From Flavobacteriia bacterium (GTDB taxonomy: Bacteria; Bacteroidota; Bacteroidia; Flavobacteriales_D; Crocinitomicaceae): a stretch of DNA of 64,000 bases. Under the pieces are notes generated by a model. The model had not been told where the DNA came from. It saw nothing but the letters and a program-made list of their open reading frames with translations, and ran no database searches. A program made the translations under genes and the position numbers. Of this stretch, positions 34,345 to 43,389 are shown piece by piece. Every line of letters starts with the position of its first letter. Position 1 is the first letter of the stretch. The stretch lies in NCBI GenBank assembly GCA_016178305.1, contig JACOTM010000020.1, positions 58,429 to 122,428 of the forward strand, read 5' to 3'.

Positions 34345-35548
34345 CTTTCATCCTCCAACTTGCCTTCAAAGAAGACGGAATGTAAAAATCTGCATTGTAT
34401 GTTTCTAAATAAAAAGCTGTCATTTTACGAAGAAATTTTTGTGTAACACGAGCATAAATTTTTCTAAAGATAATGTGTTTTCCTTCAAGTCGCGTAATTA
34501 AACGAATGAGGAAAATAAAAAGCTGTCCTTTCAAATTGCCTAATAAACCTATTTTTTTATTAATACCTAATAACTTAGGAATATCCGTTCCGATTTCTTT
34601 TGAAACCTTTTTAGTAAAAAAAGGAATCAGAAAGTAAGGCATTGTTTTCAAGCGAATTTCAGATAAAAACGTTTTTCGAAAAAGATGTTCTGAAAAATCC
34701 ATCAGCGACTTTGTCAATAATTTACAATCTTCACTTGAATCCTGATTTCTTTGTATGATTGCAATACCCAAATCCCAACCTTCTTTATTGTTTTTTGGAT
34801 AAAGCTTCGAATCAACTCCCATAAAATATCCTACAACAATCCATAAATGAATATACGCATCTTTTTCTTTTTCTGTTAATTTAGCTCCCAGCAATTCTAA
34901 TCCACTTATTATTAACGCAGAAAATGACATCAATGTTCCCGCCATTTCCTCTTGATTAATTGGTGCTCCCATTTCTTCAATATCCCATCCTTCTGGATTG
35001 TATTTTTCATGCAATAAAAAATAGCGAATTGCTGCATGATATAAACGTACTTTTTTAGCTGTAACTATACCTGCTCCATCTGGTGATAACCCGCCAGGAG
35101 TCATGACATCCATCACTATTTTTGAAGTTTCAAATAACCTTCGAAAAGTTCTACCGACATCTTTATTAGCTCCCGTTAATCTTCCTGTAGCAGCCAATAC
35201 CTTCGCGCCATTTTTACAAGAATAACATAACGGCAAAGCATAAAAGTTTAAGATCAATGACACTTGTGGACCGTATCTAACGTAAACTTCTTGTGCAAGT
35301 GCAATTTTGGATTCATCAGCCCATAAAGGTAAATCCATGTTTGTATTAAAATAATTATAAACAGATTGGTCTAAGTCATTCCCCTTCTCTATATCATTAT
35401 TATCATTTAAAGACATAAATAATTGTCGAAGTTCTGAAAAATCGTCTCCAAGAACAATGTCATGAATAATCTCTTCAGCAACTGGATCTGTTTGATAACT
35501 CATTGATTTCAGGAAAGATTCAGTCCATTTATTTGTAGTTTCAGTCAT
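34340..35548 (-). CDS. MpaB / latex-clearing-protein-like oxygenase (DUF2236)
   Basis: The 402-residue protein matches the MpaB/rubber oxygenase catalytic domain: LPLWADESKIALAQEVYVRYGP (residues 73-94), RLTGANKDVGRTFRRLFET, VRLYHAAIRYFLLHEKYNPEGWD (Arg168, His171), GAPINQEEMAGTLMSFS and HLWIVVGYFMGVD. In characterised members a His in the RLxHAAxR block is an axial heme ligand, and they cleave or oxidise isoprenoid chains or hydroxylate. There is no signal peptide. The gene precedes the PaxB-like gene on the same strand, 108 bases away. The substrate is unknown. Confidence 0.85.
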   Translation of the reverse strand: MTETTNKWTESFLKSMSYQTDPVAEEIIHDIVLGDDFSELRQLFMSLNDNNDIEKGNDLDQSVYNYFNTNMDLPLWADESKIALAQEVYVRYGPQVSLILNFYALPLCYSCKNGAKVLAATGRLTGANKDVGRTFRRLFETSKIVMDVMTPGGLSPDGAGIVTAKKVRLYHAAIRYFLLHEKYNPEGWDIEEMGAPINQEEMAGTLMSFSALIISGLELLGAKLTEKEKDAYIHLWIVVGYFMGVDSKLYPKNNKEGWDLGIAIIQRNQDSSEDCKLLTKSLMDFSEHLFRKTFLSEIRLKTMPYFLIPFFTKKVSKEIGTDIPKLLGINKKIGLLGNLKGQLFIFLIRLITRLEGKHIIFRKIYARVTQKFLRKMTAFYLETYNADFYIPSSLKASWRMKG

Positions 35549-35580
35549 AAAATTGAACTTAAATTATTAAATGAATTATT

Positions 35581-35622
35581 AGTAATCTGTCTAAATTTAT
35601 TATGATTTCAATATTTTAAGTC
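35581..35622 (-). repeat. Copy C of the dispersed intergenic repeat (inverted)
   Basis: The stretch TCTGTCTAAATTTATTATG and its continuation TTTCAATATTTTAAGTC is the reverse complement of copies A (4223-4264) and B (22578-22620), differing at few positions from copy B. It lies upstream of the oxygenase-like gene. Confidence 0.6.
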
Positions 35623-35807
35623 TTTTCCTCTCAAAACGCGTTAAGTTTTTAAGAAATAAAGATCCATTATTACTGAAAATCTTGCCTTTTTTGAGTAAAA
35701 AATCCAATAAAATCTTTTTATTATAAGTTCTCAATTTAAAAAAAATCCTTGAACCTGTCAAAAAAAATCGAAACAAGGCAAACAAATGTTTAGACAGCGT
35801 TTTTAAT

Positions 35808-36104
35808 TTACAAAATCACAATTTTTTTATAAACGAACTTACCTTCTTTTTCAATTATAGCTTGGTAAAAGCCTTGTGGAATATTTTCAATCACAATTTC
35901 TTTAGAATCTCCAAAATCCCATTTTCCAATGTAAGTTCCAGATGTACTATATAAAGTAAACGTAGCATTTTCTACAGCTACTACATTGAATTTTCCAATA
36001 CCTGATGGATTTGGATAAACAAAAGTTTCAACTGTTTCTAAATTATTTTCAGATGATTGAGAAAATAATGGAAACGTAATAAGGATAAATAAGAGCGTTT
36101 TCAT
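35808..36104 (-). CDS. Minimal protein: signal peptide plus T9SS type A sorting domain only
   Basis: The 98-residue product has a signal peptide (MKTLLFILITFPLFSQ) and then directly a type A sorting domain: ETFVYPNPSGIGKFNV, FTLYSTSGTYIGKW, IPQGFYQAIIEKEGKF, YKKIVIL. There is no room for a cargo domain. It is either a degenerate remnant of a larger secreted protein or a genuine small surface peptide. It is divergent from sdhC. Function is unknown. Confidence 0.8.
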   Translation of the reverse strand: MKTLLFILITFPLFSQSSENNLETVETFVYPNPSGIGKFNVVAVENATFTLYSTSGTYIGKWDFGDSKEIVIENIPQGFYQAIIEKEGKFVYKKIVIL

Positions 36105-36293
36105 ACGGATAAATATTGGAGAGAGTTTAACAATTTACACTATAACGAAAAGTATTAGAAAGAATTACAGTTTTCAGGAAAATAAATCAAAATAAGCTCC
36201 TTAATTAAATTCAGTCTAAATAAGAACAAAATCGTTATTTATTTGCTTTAACTGTTAAATTTGTGGTGAATTTTTCAAAAATATATATACCTT

Positions 36294-37211
36294 ATGAGTA
36301 AGTCTGTATTATTAAAATCCTCAATAGCCAAGAAGTATTGGATGGCATTGACAGGATTATTTTTATGCCTCTTTCTAGTTGGACACCTTCTAGGAAATTT
36401 GCAATTATTTGCAGGAGGAGAGGAAGGAAGAAGAGCATTCAACGAGTATGCTTATTTCATGCAACACAATCCTTTAATCAAAGTAATGTCGTATGTAACA
36501 TATCTGTCGATTTTATTTCATGCGATTGATGGAATCATGTTGGCTGTTCAAAACAAAAAAGCGAGACCAGTTCAGTATGCAGTAAATAATGCAAAATCTA
36601 ATTCTTCAGGTTTCGCTAGACAAATGGCTCTGTTGGGAAGTATTATTTTTATTTTCATCATTACACACATGGTGAATTTTTGGGCAAAAATGCATTTTGA
36701 TGGTAAAATGCCAATGCATACAATTAATAAAGAATTGGAAATTCAAGGTCAAGATCCAATGACAGGTCAGCCAACAACTCAGAAAATTCCAGTTACTTAT
36801 GCTTTAACAACAAAAGGAGATTACAAAGAAGTATCTTTCATTAATCCAATGACGAAAGTATCTGAAAATGCCGTTGATATTAAAAATCACACAGAATTGT
36901 ATGATAAAAATTCTAAATTAAAAATAGGCGAAGGTTACAAAGATTTGCATTCAGTAGTGTTGGCTTTCTTTGGAAAGAAAAATGATGGAAATTATCCAAT
37001 TAATGATATGGGCAAAGCAGCTGCAATATTATATTTAGTCGCTATGATTGTTTTATCTTTCCACTTAATGCACGGGTTTTCTTCTGCTTTTCAATCTTTA
37101 GGAATAAGACATAAAAGATATACACCAGCAATTGAAATGTTTGGTAAAATATTTTCTATAGTAGTGCCTGCATTATTTGCAATTATTCCACTATATATCT
37201 GTTTCGGTTAA
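36294..37211 (+). CDS. sdhC: Succinate dehydrogenase cytochrome b subunit with an inserted loop
   Basis: This five-helix, diheme b558-type membrane anchor (305 residues) links succinate oxidation to quinone. Conserved segments are KYWMALTGLFLCLFLVGHLLGN (histidine heme ligand), SILFHAIDGIML, ITHMVNFWAKMHF and LSFHLMHGFSSAFQSLG. Residues about 137-213 form a polar insert between two helices that makes it longer than usual forms. It is the first gene of sdhC-sdhA-(insert gene)-sdhB, 27 bases before sdhA. Confidence 0.93.
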   Translation: MSKSVLLKSSIAKKYWMALTGLFLCLFLVGHLLGNLQLFAGGEEGRRAFNEYAYFMQHNPLIKVMSYVTYLSILFHAIDGIMLAVQNKKARPVQYAVNNAKSNSSGFARQMALLGSIIFIFIITHMVNFWAKMHFDGKMPMHTINKELEIQGQDPMTGQPTTQKIPVTYALTTKGDYKEVSFINPMTKVSENAVDIKNHTELYDKNSKLKIGEGYKDLHSVVLAFFGKKNDGNYPINDMGKAAAILYLVAMIVLSFHLMHGFSSAFQSLGIRHKRYTPAIEMFGKIFSIVVPALFAIIPLYICFG

Positions 37212-37238
37212 GTACGATATTTAAAAATTTAGATAGCT

Positions 37239-39251
37239 ATGTCAATATTAGATTCAAAAATACCAGAAGGTCACATTTCTCAAAAATGGACTGATTATAA
37301 AGATCACTTAAAATTAGTTGCCCCAAATAACCGTCCTAAAATCGACGTCATTGTTGTTGGAACAGGATTAGCTGGAGCTTCTGCTGCTGCTTCATTTGGA
37401 GAAATGGGATACAATGTGAAAGCATTTTGTTTCCAAGATTCACCAAGAAGAGCACACTCAATTGCTGCTCAAGGTGGTATCAATGCTGCAAAAAATTACC
37501 AAAATGATGGAGATAGTATTTTCCGTCTATTTTATGATACAATTAAAGGTGGGGATTACAGAGCACGTGAAGCAAACGTTCACCGTTTAGCTGAAGTTTC
37601 TGGTAACATCATCGACCAATGTGTGGCTCAAGGTGTTCCTTTTGCACGTGAATATGGTGGTTTATTAGATAACCGTTCATTTGGTGGCACACAAGTACAA
37701 AGAACATTTTATGCAGCTGGTCAAACTGGTCAACAGTTATTGTTAGGTGCTTATTCTGCTTTATCTCGTCAAATTGGTTTGGGACGTGTTAAGATGTACA
37801 ATCGTCACGAAATGTTAGACATTGTAAAAGTGGATGGCAAAGCAAGAGGTATCATTGCTCGTAACTTAGTTACAGGGGCTGTTGAAAGACATTCAGCTCA
37901 TGCTGTTATTATTGCTTCAGGAGGTTACGGAAACGTATATTTCTTATCTACCAATGCAATGGGAAGTAATGTTACTGCTGCTTGGAAAGTTCATAAACAA
38001 GGAGCATTATTTGCAAATCCATGTTATGTACAAATTCACCCAACTTGTATTCCTGTTCACGGAACAAATCAGTCAAAATTAACATTGATGTCTGAATCTT
38101 TACGTAACTCTGGAAGAATCTGGGTTCCGAAGAAGAAAGAAGATGCTGAAGCGATTAGAGCAGGAAAATTAAAACCAACTCAAATTGCTGAAGAAGACAG
38201 AGATTATTACTTAGAAAGAAGGTATCCTGCTTTTGGGAACTTAGTTCCACGTGACGTTGCATCTAGAGCAGCAAAGGAAAGATGTGATGCAGGTTTTGGG
38301 ATTGAAGCAAATGACACAAACGAAGGTGTTTACTTGGATTTCTCTACTGAAATTAAAAATAAAGGAAAACAAACTGCTTATGCACAAGGAATCCATAATC
38401 CTTCAGAAGAACAAATTATTGCTTTAGGTAAAAAATGGGTAGAAGAGAAATACGGTAACTTATTTCAAATGTACGAGAAAATTACAGATGAAAATCCGTA
38501 TGAAACTCCTATGAAAATTTATCCTGCTGTTCACTATACAATGGGTGGTGTTTGGGTTGATTACAACTTACAATCTACAATCCCGGGTTGTTTCGTAGCA
38601 GGAGAAGCTAATTTCTCAGATCACGGAGCGAATCGTTTAGGTGCTTCTGCATTAATGCAAGGATTAGCAGATGGTTATTTCGTATTACCATATACTGTTT
38701 CAGATTATTTAGCAAATGAAATTCGAACAGGAGCTATCTCAACAGATTTACCAGAATTTGAAGCTGCTGAACAAAGAGTGAAAAATCAAATTGATAAATT
38801 CATTGCAAATAAAGGTACAAAATCCGTAGATTACTTCCATAAAAAATTGGGATTAATCATGTGGAATAAAGTAGGTATGGGAAGAAATGCCCAAGGCTTA
38901 GCAGAAGCAATCGAAGAAATTGCTCAAATTAGAGAGGAATTTCATAGAGATGTATTTGTTCCAGGTAGTGCCGACGAGTTAAATCCAGAATTAGAAAAAG
39001 CAATTCGTGTTGCTGATTTCATGGAATTAGGGCAATTAATGGCAATCGATGCTTTACAAAGAAAAGAATCTTGTGGTGGTCACTTTAGAGAAGAATATCA
39101 AGATGCTGAAGGAGAAACATTACGTGATGATGAAAACTTTAAATTTGCTGGTGCTTGGGAATACAAAGGTGATGATATCAATCAAGAAGTTCTTCATAAA
39201 GAAGAGTTGAAGTATGAATTCATTAAAATAGCAGCTCGTAATTATAAGTAA
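37239..39251 (+). CDS. sdhA: Succinate dehydrogenase flavoprotein subunit
   Basis: The 670-residue subunit holds covalent FAD and the dicarboxylate site. The dinucleotide fold is [20 protein letters not shown] (positions about 36-55), the flavinylated His lies in [17 protein letters not shown], and substrate residues are in [11 protein letters not shown] and [11 protein letters not shown]. The C-terminus matches the frdA/sdhA form of Bacteroidota fused to b558 anchors. It is followed by a foreign 429-base gene before sdhB. Confidence 0.98.
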   Translation: MSILDSKIPEGHISQKWTDYKDHLKLVAPNNRPKIDVIVVGTGLAGASAAASFGEMGYNVKAFCFQDSPRRAHSIAAQGGINAAKNYQNDGDSIFRLFYDTIKGGDYRAREANVHRLAEVSGNIIDQCVAQGVPFAREYGGLLDNRSFGGTQVQRTFYAAGQTGQQLLLGAYSALSRQIGLGRVKMYNRHEMLDIVKVDGKARGIIARNLVTGAVERHSAHAVIIASGGYGNVYFLSTNAMGSNVTAAWKVHKQGALFANPCYVQIHPTCIPVHGTNQSKLTLMSESLRNSGRIWVPKKKEDAEAIRAGKLKPTQIAEEDRDYYLERRYPAFGNLVPRDVASRAAKERCDAGFGIEANDTNEGVYLDFSTEIKNKGKQTAYAQGIHNPSEEQIIALGKKWVEEKYGNLFQMYEKITDENPYETPMKIYPAVHYTMGGVWVDYNLQSTIPGCFVAGEANFSDHGANRLGASALMQGLADGYFVLPYTVSDYLANEIRTGAISTDLPEFEAAEQRVKNQIDKFIANKGTKSVDYFHKKLGLIMWNKVGMGRNAQGLAEAIEEIAQIREEFHRDVFVPGSADELNPELEKAIRVADFMELGQLMAIDALQRKESCGGHFREEYQDAEGETLRDDENFKFAGAWEYKGDDINQEVLHKEELKYEFIKIAARNYK

Positions 39252-39254
39252 AAA

Positions 39255-39283
39255 GTCATTAGTTTTTAGTTAATAGTCAATAG
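39255..39283. repeat. Left inverted repeat flanking the inserted gene
   Basis: GTCATTAGTTTTTAGTTAAT and the continuing AGTCAATAG resemble the reverse complement of 39705-39734. It starts four bases after sdhA. Confidence 0.6.
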
Positions 39284-39296
39284 TTTAAGTGTATTA

Positions 39297-39725
39297 ATGA
39301 ATAAGATTAAGTCATATAAGGATTTATTAATTTGGCAGAAAGGTATAAGTATTCCTAATTTAGTTTATACGTTACTAAAATCTTTTCCAAATGAAGAAAT
39401 GTATGCATTAACTAGTCAATTAAAAAGCTCAACTATTTCAGTTCCAAGTAATATTGCAGAGGGATTTGGTAGAAATTCAGTAAAAAGTTATTTGAATTTT
39501 CTAAAAATTTCTAGAGGATCATTATTTGAATTAGAAACACAATTGATTATAACTGAAAATCAGAATTACATTCAAGATATTGAGCTTTATAATAAAATAA
39601 TGGGTTTGATTATTGAAGAAGGAAAAATGATTAATTCTTATATAAATAAATTTGAGCAAAATTTAAAAAAATTATGTTTAATTAGGTCTTTATCGAATGT
39701 CAAGCTATTGACTAATGACTATTGA
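39297..39725 (+). CDS. Four-helix-bundle protein (23S rRNA IVS / S23 family) inserted in the sdh operon
   Basis: The 142-residue helical protein belongs to the four-helix-bundle S23 family: SYKDLLIWQKGISIPNLVYTL, TSQLKSSTISVPSNIAEGFGR (residues 41-61, the family signature) and RGSLFELETQLIITENQNYI. Relatives are encoded in 23S rRNA intervening sequences, and related bundles serve as accessory factors in retroelements. Here it lies between sdhA and sdhB, flanked by imperfect inverted repeats, and its last codons lie in the right repeat. It looks like a mobile cassette that kept the operon readable. Confidence 0.9.
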   Translation: MNKIKSYKDLLIWQKGISIPNLVYTLLKSFPNEEMYALTSQLKSSTISVPSNIAEGFGRNSVKSYLNFLKISRGSLFELETQLIITENQNYIQDIELYNKIMGLIIEEGKMINSYINKFEQNLKKLCLIRSLSNVKLLTNDY

Positions 39726-39734
39726 CTAAAAACT
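39705..39734. repeat. Right inverted repeat flanking the inserted gene
   Basis: CTATTGACTAATGACTATTG followed by ACTAAAAACT is the inverse partner of 39255-39283. It contains a tandem CTATTGACTAA unit and encodes the last residues (LLTNDY) of the inserted gene. Confidence 0.65.
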
Positions 39735-39744
39735 CAAAGATAAA

Positions 39745-40512
39745 ATGGCAAGTAAAACAATAAACATAAACTTAAAGATTTGGCGTCAAAAGAATGCTAA
39801 TTCTAAAGGAAGCATGGAAACTTATAAATTAGATAATGTTTCTACTGACAGCTCTTTTTTGGAAATGTTGGATCAATTAAATGAACAATTAATTAACGAA
39901 CGTCAAGAGCCTGTCGCTTTCGATCATGATTGTCGTGAAGGAATCTGTGGAATGTGTTCTTTATTCATTAATGGTGAAGCACACGGACCAGATAGAGCAG
40001 TTACAACTTGTCAGTTACACATGCGTAAATTCAAAGATGGGGAAACAATTTTTGTTGAACCATTTAGAGCAAAAGCATTTCCAGTAATCAAAGATTTAGT
40101 TGTTGACAGAACATCTTTAGATCGAATTCAACAAGCTGGAGGATTCGTTTCTGTGAATACTTCAGGTAATACAATGGATGCAAATGCTATTCCAATTCCA
40201 AAACACGATGCTGATAAATCTTTTGAAGCAGCGGCTTGTATTGGTTGTGGTGCTTGTGTAGCTACATGTGTCAATGCTTCAGCGATGTTATTCGTCGCAG
40301 CAAAAGTATCTCAATATGCTTTATTACCTCAAGGTAAAGTTGAAGCAAGAGACAGGGTTTTAAATATGGTTAGAACAATGGATGAAGAAGGATTTGGGAA
40401 CTGTACAAACACAGGAGCTTGTGCTGTCGAATGTCCAAAAGAAATTTCACTTGAAAACATTGCTCGTATGAACCGAGAATATTTAAAAGGAATGTTAAGT
40501 TCTGAGAAATAA
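39745..40512 (+). CDS. sdhB: Succinate dehydrogenase iron-sulfur subunit
   Basis: The 255-residue subunit carries three clusters: [19 protein letters not shown] with TTCQLH (2Fe-2S), [15 protein letters not shown] (4Fe-4S), and [16 protein letters not shown] (3Fe-4S). It passes electrons from SdhA to the cytochrome b anchor. It is separated from sdhA by the inserted four-helix-bundle gene and closed by a terminator. It should still be made from the same transcript. Confidence 0.97.
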   Translation: MASKTININLKIWRQKNANSKGSMETYKLDNVSTDSSFLEMLDQLNEQLINERQEPVAFDHDCREGICGMCSLFINGEAHGPDRAVTTCQLHMRKFKDGETIFVEPFRAKAFPVIKDLVVDRTSLDRIQQAGGFVSVNTSGNTMDANAIPIPKHDADKSFEAAACIGCGACVATCVNASAMLFVAAKVSQYALLPQGKVEARDRVLNMVRTMDEEGFGNCTNTGACAVECPKEISLENIARMNREYLKGMLSSEK

Positions 40513-40532
40513 GAAACTACCATAAATACTTT

Positions 40533-40567
40533 AAAAAGTGTACTCCTACAAAAAGTACACTTTTTTT
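40533..40567 (+). terminator. Terminator of the sdh operon
   Basis: AAAAGTGTAC and GTACACTTTT form a stem around TCCTACAAAA and are followed by a T7 tail. Confidence 0.85.
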
Positions 40568-40623
40568 ATACGTATTAATATTAACTATATGTTAAAAAAT
40601 TATAATATTCATATTTTTTTAAC

Positions 40624-40631
40624 TAAATTTG
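40624..40631 (+). promoter_or_regulatory. -7 promoter box of the PA-domain T9SS gene
   Basis: TAAATTTG matches the consensus and lies 28 bases before the ATG at 40660. No clear -33 TTG is visible. Confidence 0.5.
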
Positions 40632-40659
40632 GAACGCACTAAATATAAACATTAAAAAA

Positions 40660-42393
40660 ATGAAAAAATTATTACTTTCTTTCTTTGTGATAGCGTGTAC
40701 ATTTATAGCTACATCACAAGTAATTTTCAAAGTACAATCGCCAGCTAACATTGGTGGATTATATACTTTTACAAACAATGGTGATGCTACTGGTTGGGGT
40801 TTAGCAAATTTAAACAATCCAGCAGATGCAGTTGAGGATACATTAGTATTAGTAAATGATGGTACACCAGGTAACAATACCACTTACGGTAACTTATTAT
40901 CTGAAGAAGGTTGTGCTGCTTCACCAGCAAATGCTTATGCAGGAAAAATTGCAGTTATCAGAAGAAACGATTGTGAATTCGGTTTAAAAGCTTTAAATGC
41001 ACAAAATGCAGGTGCAATTGCAGTTATCATAATTAACCGTGATCCTTCAGCAATTATTATGGGTGCTGGAGCTGATGGAGCATCAGTTACAATTCCTGTT
41101 GCGATGATTTCAAGTACAGATGGAGATATTTTATTAAATGAAATGTTAAACGGACCAGTTGTTGTCTTTTTAGGAAGTAAACAAAATGTATTCAACGATG
41201 ACTTAGGAAGTTTGAAAAAAGATTTATTAATCGGAAAACAATTTTCAAGTTTAACTTTATTATCTCAAAACGCTACTGAATTTAATGACAGTATTGGAAT
41301 ACAAGTTAGAAACTTTGGACAAAATGATCAATCTAACTTTACAGTAACTGCAAATATTAATTTCAATGGAGCAAGTGTTTACAATGAAGTTTCAACTCCA
41401 CAAAATGTTGTGTCTGGTGATAGCATCACTGTTAATTTCCCAGGATTTTCACTTCCTTCTTATACACCAGGTAAATTTACACTGACTTATACTATAAATA
41501 CTGCTGTTACAGATGAAGATTTATCTGATAATGTTCAAGTTGTTGAATTTATTATTAACGATTCAATTTATTCCTTAGTTCCTCTTGATACGATTACAAA
41601 CTTACCTATTAACACAGGTGGTGCAATGATTAATCCTTTCAATACTACGTATGAATTTTGTATTCATTTCCAAGATGCGCATGCAAGTAGAGTAAAAGCT
41701 GATGGAATCTATTTTAATGCAAGAACGAATTCTACAGACTCATTATCTGGTCAAACAATTGGTTTAAATTTATACGAAATTACAGAACAATTTGCTGACT
41801 TAAATTCTGCACCATCATCATTTACATTAAATCCTATTGCACAAACATATTACGATTATCCAACAGGAAATCAAGCAAATTTACAAGGTGCTAATGTTTA
41901 CAAAGCATTTGATGCAGCGATAGCTTTAGAAGATGATAAAAGATATTTATTCTGTATGCAAACAAGTGTAAACTTCATCTTTTTAGGAAGTCATGATGAT
42001 ATTAAATACGACATGAATAGTAATATGTATGCTCAACCTTTATCTCCAGTTATTGACAATGGAACTTTAGGTATTAATGGTTTCTCATCAGGTACTGTTG
42101 CTTCAATTGCCGTTAAAATGAGTTTAAATGATGCAAGTTTAACAGAAGTAAATTCAATTGATATTCAAGCTTTTCCTAACCCAACAAAAAATAATGTAAC
42201 TTTAACTTTACCAGAAAATGGGGATGTTCAAATTACTTTAACTGATTTATCAGGAAAAGTAATTTCTAACAATACTGTTAATGTTACAAATGGTAAAACT
42301 GTTGTAAACATGGATAATTTAGACGCTGGTATGTATATTATAAATGTTATCGTTAATTCAAAAGTTGCTAAAGTAACTGTTGTTAAACAATAA
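40660..42393 (+). CDS. T9SS-secreted PA-domain protein
   Basis: The 577-residue protein has a signal peptide (MKKLLLSFFVIACTFIATSQ), a protease-associated (PA) domain at about residues 60-165 (GKIAVIRRNDCEFGLKALN, GAIAVIIIN, IPVAMISSTDG), a beta-sandwich middle part, and a type A T9SS sorting domain (DIQAFPNPTKNNVTL, ITLTDLSGKVIS, LDAGMYIINV). PA domains often regulate or dock a protease, but no protease domain is fused here. The gene stands alone with a promoter and a strong terminator. Likely surface or released. Confidence 0.9.
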   Translation: MKKLLLSFFVIACTFIATSQVIFKVQSPANIGGLYTFTNNGDATGWGLANLNNPADAVEDTLVLVNDGTPGNNTTYGNLLSEEGCAASPANAYAGKIAVIRRNDCEFGLKALNAQNAGAIAVIIINRDPSAIIMGAGADGASVTIPVAMISSTDGDILLNEMLNGPVVVFLGSKQNVFNDDLGSLKKDLLIGKQFSSLTLLSQNATEFNDSIGIQVRNFGQNDQSNFTVTANINFNGASVYNEVSTPQNVVSGDSITVNFPGFSLPSYTPGKFTLTYTINTAVTDEDLSDNVQVVEFIINDSIYSLVPLDTITNLPINTGGAMINPFNTTYEFCIHFQDAHASRVKADGIYFNARTNSTDSLSGQTIGLNLYEITEQFADLNSAPSSFTLNPIAQTYYDYPTGNQANLQGANVYKAFDAAIALEDDKRYLFCMQTSVNFIFLGSHDDIKYDMNSNMYAQPLSPVIDNGTLGINGFSSGTVASIAVKMSLNDASLTEVNSIDIQAFPNPTKNNVTLTLPENGDVQITLTDLSGKVISNNTVNVTNGKTVVNMDNLDAGMYIINVIVNSKVAKVTVVKQ

Positions 42394-42414
42394 TATGACA
42401 CTTAATTATTAAGA

Positions 42415-42437
42415 GGGGGCTTCGGTCCCCTTTTTTT
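42415..42437 (+). terminator. Strong terminator after the PA-domain gene
   Basis: GGGG, a CTTCGG tetraloop-like turn and CCCC are followed by seven T. Confidence 0.9.
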
Positions 42438-42869
42438 GTGTAAAAAAACTGAACTTGATTAAAATTTTAAAAATGTAAATGAAATTTTTTAAGAAATGAT
42501 TGTCACAAATTTTCTAAAGTAAATCCTTTATGTTAATCGTTTGTGACTTCATAACTGAAATAACTGAAAAAAAACAAATAATAACATAAGCTAATCATCA
42601 TTGTATTTGAATGCTGGCTAAATCGAGTCACCTCCAGAAATTTCACCTCAACGTTCTAACGAAACCCTGCGTGACAGTCTTCTATAAAACTGCTTTTCAT
42701 GTTAGTAAACTTCTAAATATATAATAACCCCAATTATTTATTTAACAGCTTATTGAAAAGAATGATGAAAGATAAACCAATGTTTATGCAATTTCGGAAA
42801 GTATGTGGGTAATTCTATTTGTTTTTAATCATAATTCTTTGTTAATAGTTCGGCATTTATTTTTTGAGA
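42438..42869. other. 430-base intergenic stretch, no gene seen
   Basis: No coding frame with a credible start, codon pattern or homology is visible on either strand. A GAACTTGATTAAAATTTT string near 42450 resembles an arm of the MITE-like element but is short and AT-rich. The stretch around 42610-42700 is less AT-rich than its surroundings. Nothing more can be supported. Confidence 0.3.
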
Positions 42870-43058
42870 TTAATTTCTAATGTCAACAATTAAGTAAACA
42901 CAAGAGGCCACAATTCCTCCAATTCCACGCAATTTGTCTTTCGGTATTGTCAGAGAATTTGTCAATGTGTCAAATCCATACCACAGGAGAAAGCCACAAA
43001 ATAAATAAGCAAAAACACGAACAAAGTTTTTTTTTAAATATCCATTTGCCCTTTTCAT
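42870..43058 (-). CDS. Small two-helix membrane protein, hypothetical
   Basis: The 62-residue product has two hydrophobic segments (FVRVFAYLFCGFLLWYGF and GIGGIVASCVYLIVDI) separated by a polar loop, with a basic N-terminus (MKRANGYLKK). This is a plausible small inner-membrane protein, inside-positive. It lies alone upstream of tRNA-Ser. No family is recognised; a chance frame is possible. Confidence 0.4.
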   Translation of the reverse strand: MKRANGYLKKNFVRVFAYLFCGFLLWYGFDTLTNSLTIPKDKLRGIGGIVASCVYLIVDIRN

Positions 43059-43203
43059 TTTTTGATAAATTTTCCATTTATTTATTTTTTTGTCGTCAAG
43101 ATTATTTGTTAAACATTAAATATGAAGCTTATTTGCTGATTTTCCAGTCTGCACCTTTATAACATAGTCGGATAAACAGAAGTGAAAACAGAAAGAAAAT
43201 GAA

Positions 43204-43253
43204 AAAAACAGAAAGAGCAACAGCATTCTCATGCTGTTGCTCTTTCTGTTTTT
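43204..43253 (-). terminator. Long perfect hairpin after tRNA-Ser
   Basis: Arms 43204-43226 and 43231-43253 pair perfectly over 23 bp around a TCTC loop. On the minus strand it directly follows the tRNA and ends in a T-run. Confidence 0.9.
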
Positions 43254-43256
43254 CTG

Positions 43257-43344
43257 CGGAGAGGGCGGGATTCGAACCCGCGATACACTTTTGGCGTATA
43301 CACACTTTCCAGGCGTGCTCCTTCAACCACTCGGACACCTCTCC
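43257..43344 (-). tRNA. tRNA-Ser(GGA)
   Basis: The 88-base cloverleaf has an acceptor stem GGAGAGG/CCTCTCC, a long variable arm typical of serine tRNAs, a TTCGAATC T-arm and the anticodon loop CTGGAAA, so the anticodon is GGA. The discriminator base is G. CCA is not encoded. Confidence 0.95.
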
Positions 43345-43389
43345 TTTTTATTTGGTCTGCAAAGTTACTAAACTCTTTGAATAATCCAA

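Noticed and set aside
35600..35785. 61-codon minus-strand frame
   Set aside because: It is basic, AT-driven and has no signal, domain or conserved pattern; it overlaps the dispersed repeat region.
42438..42869. A small RNA or decayed gene in the spacer
   Set aside because: No promoter-terminator pair, no recognisable structure and no coding remnant could be supported.
43129..43384. Two frames across tRNA-Ser on both strands
   Set aside because: They consist mainly of the tRNA and its terminator hairpin translated by chance.
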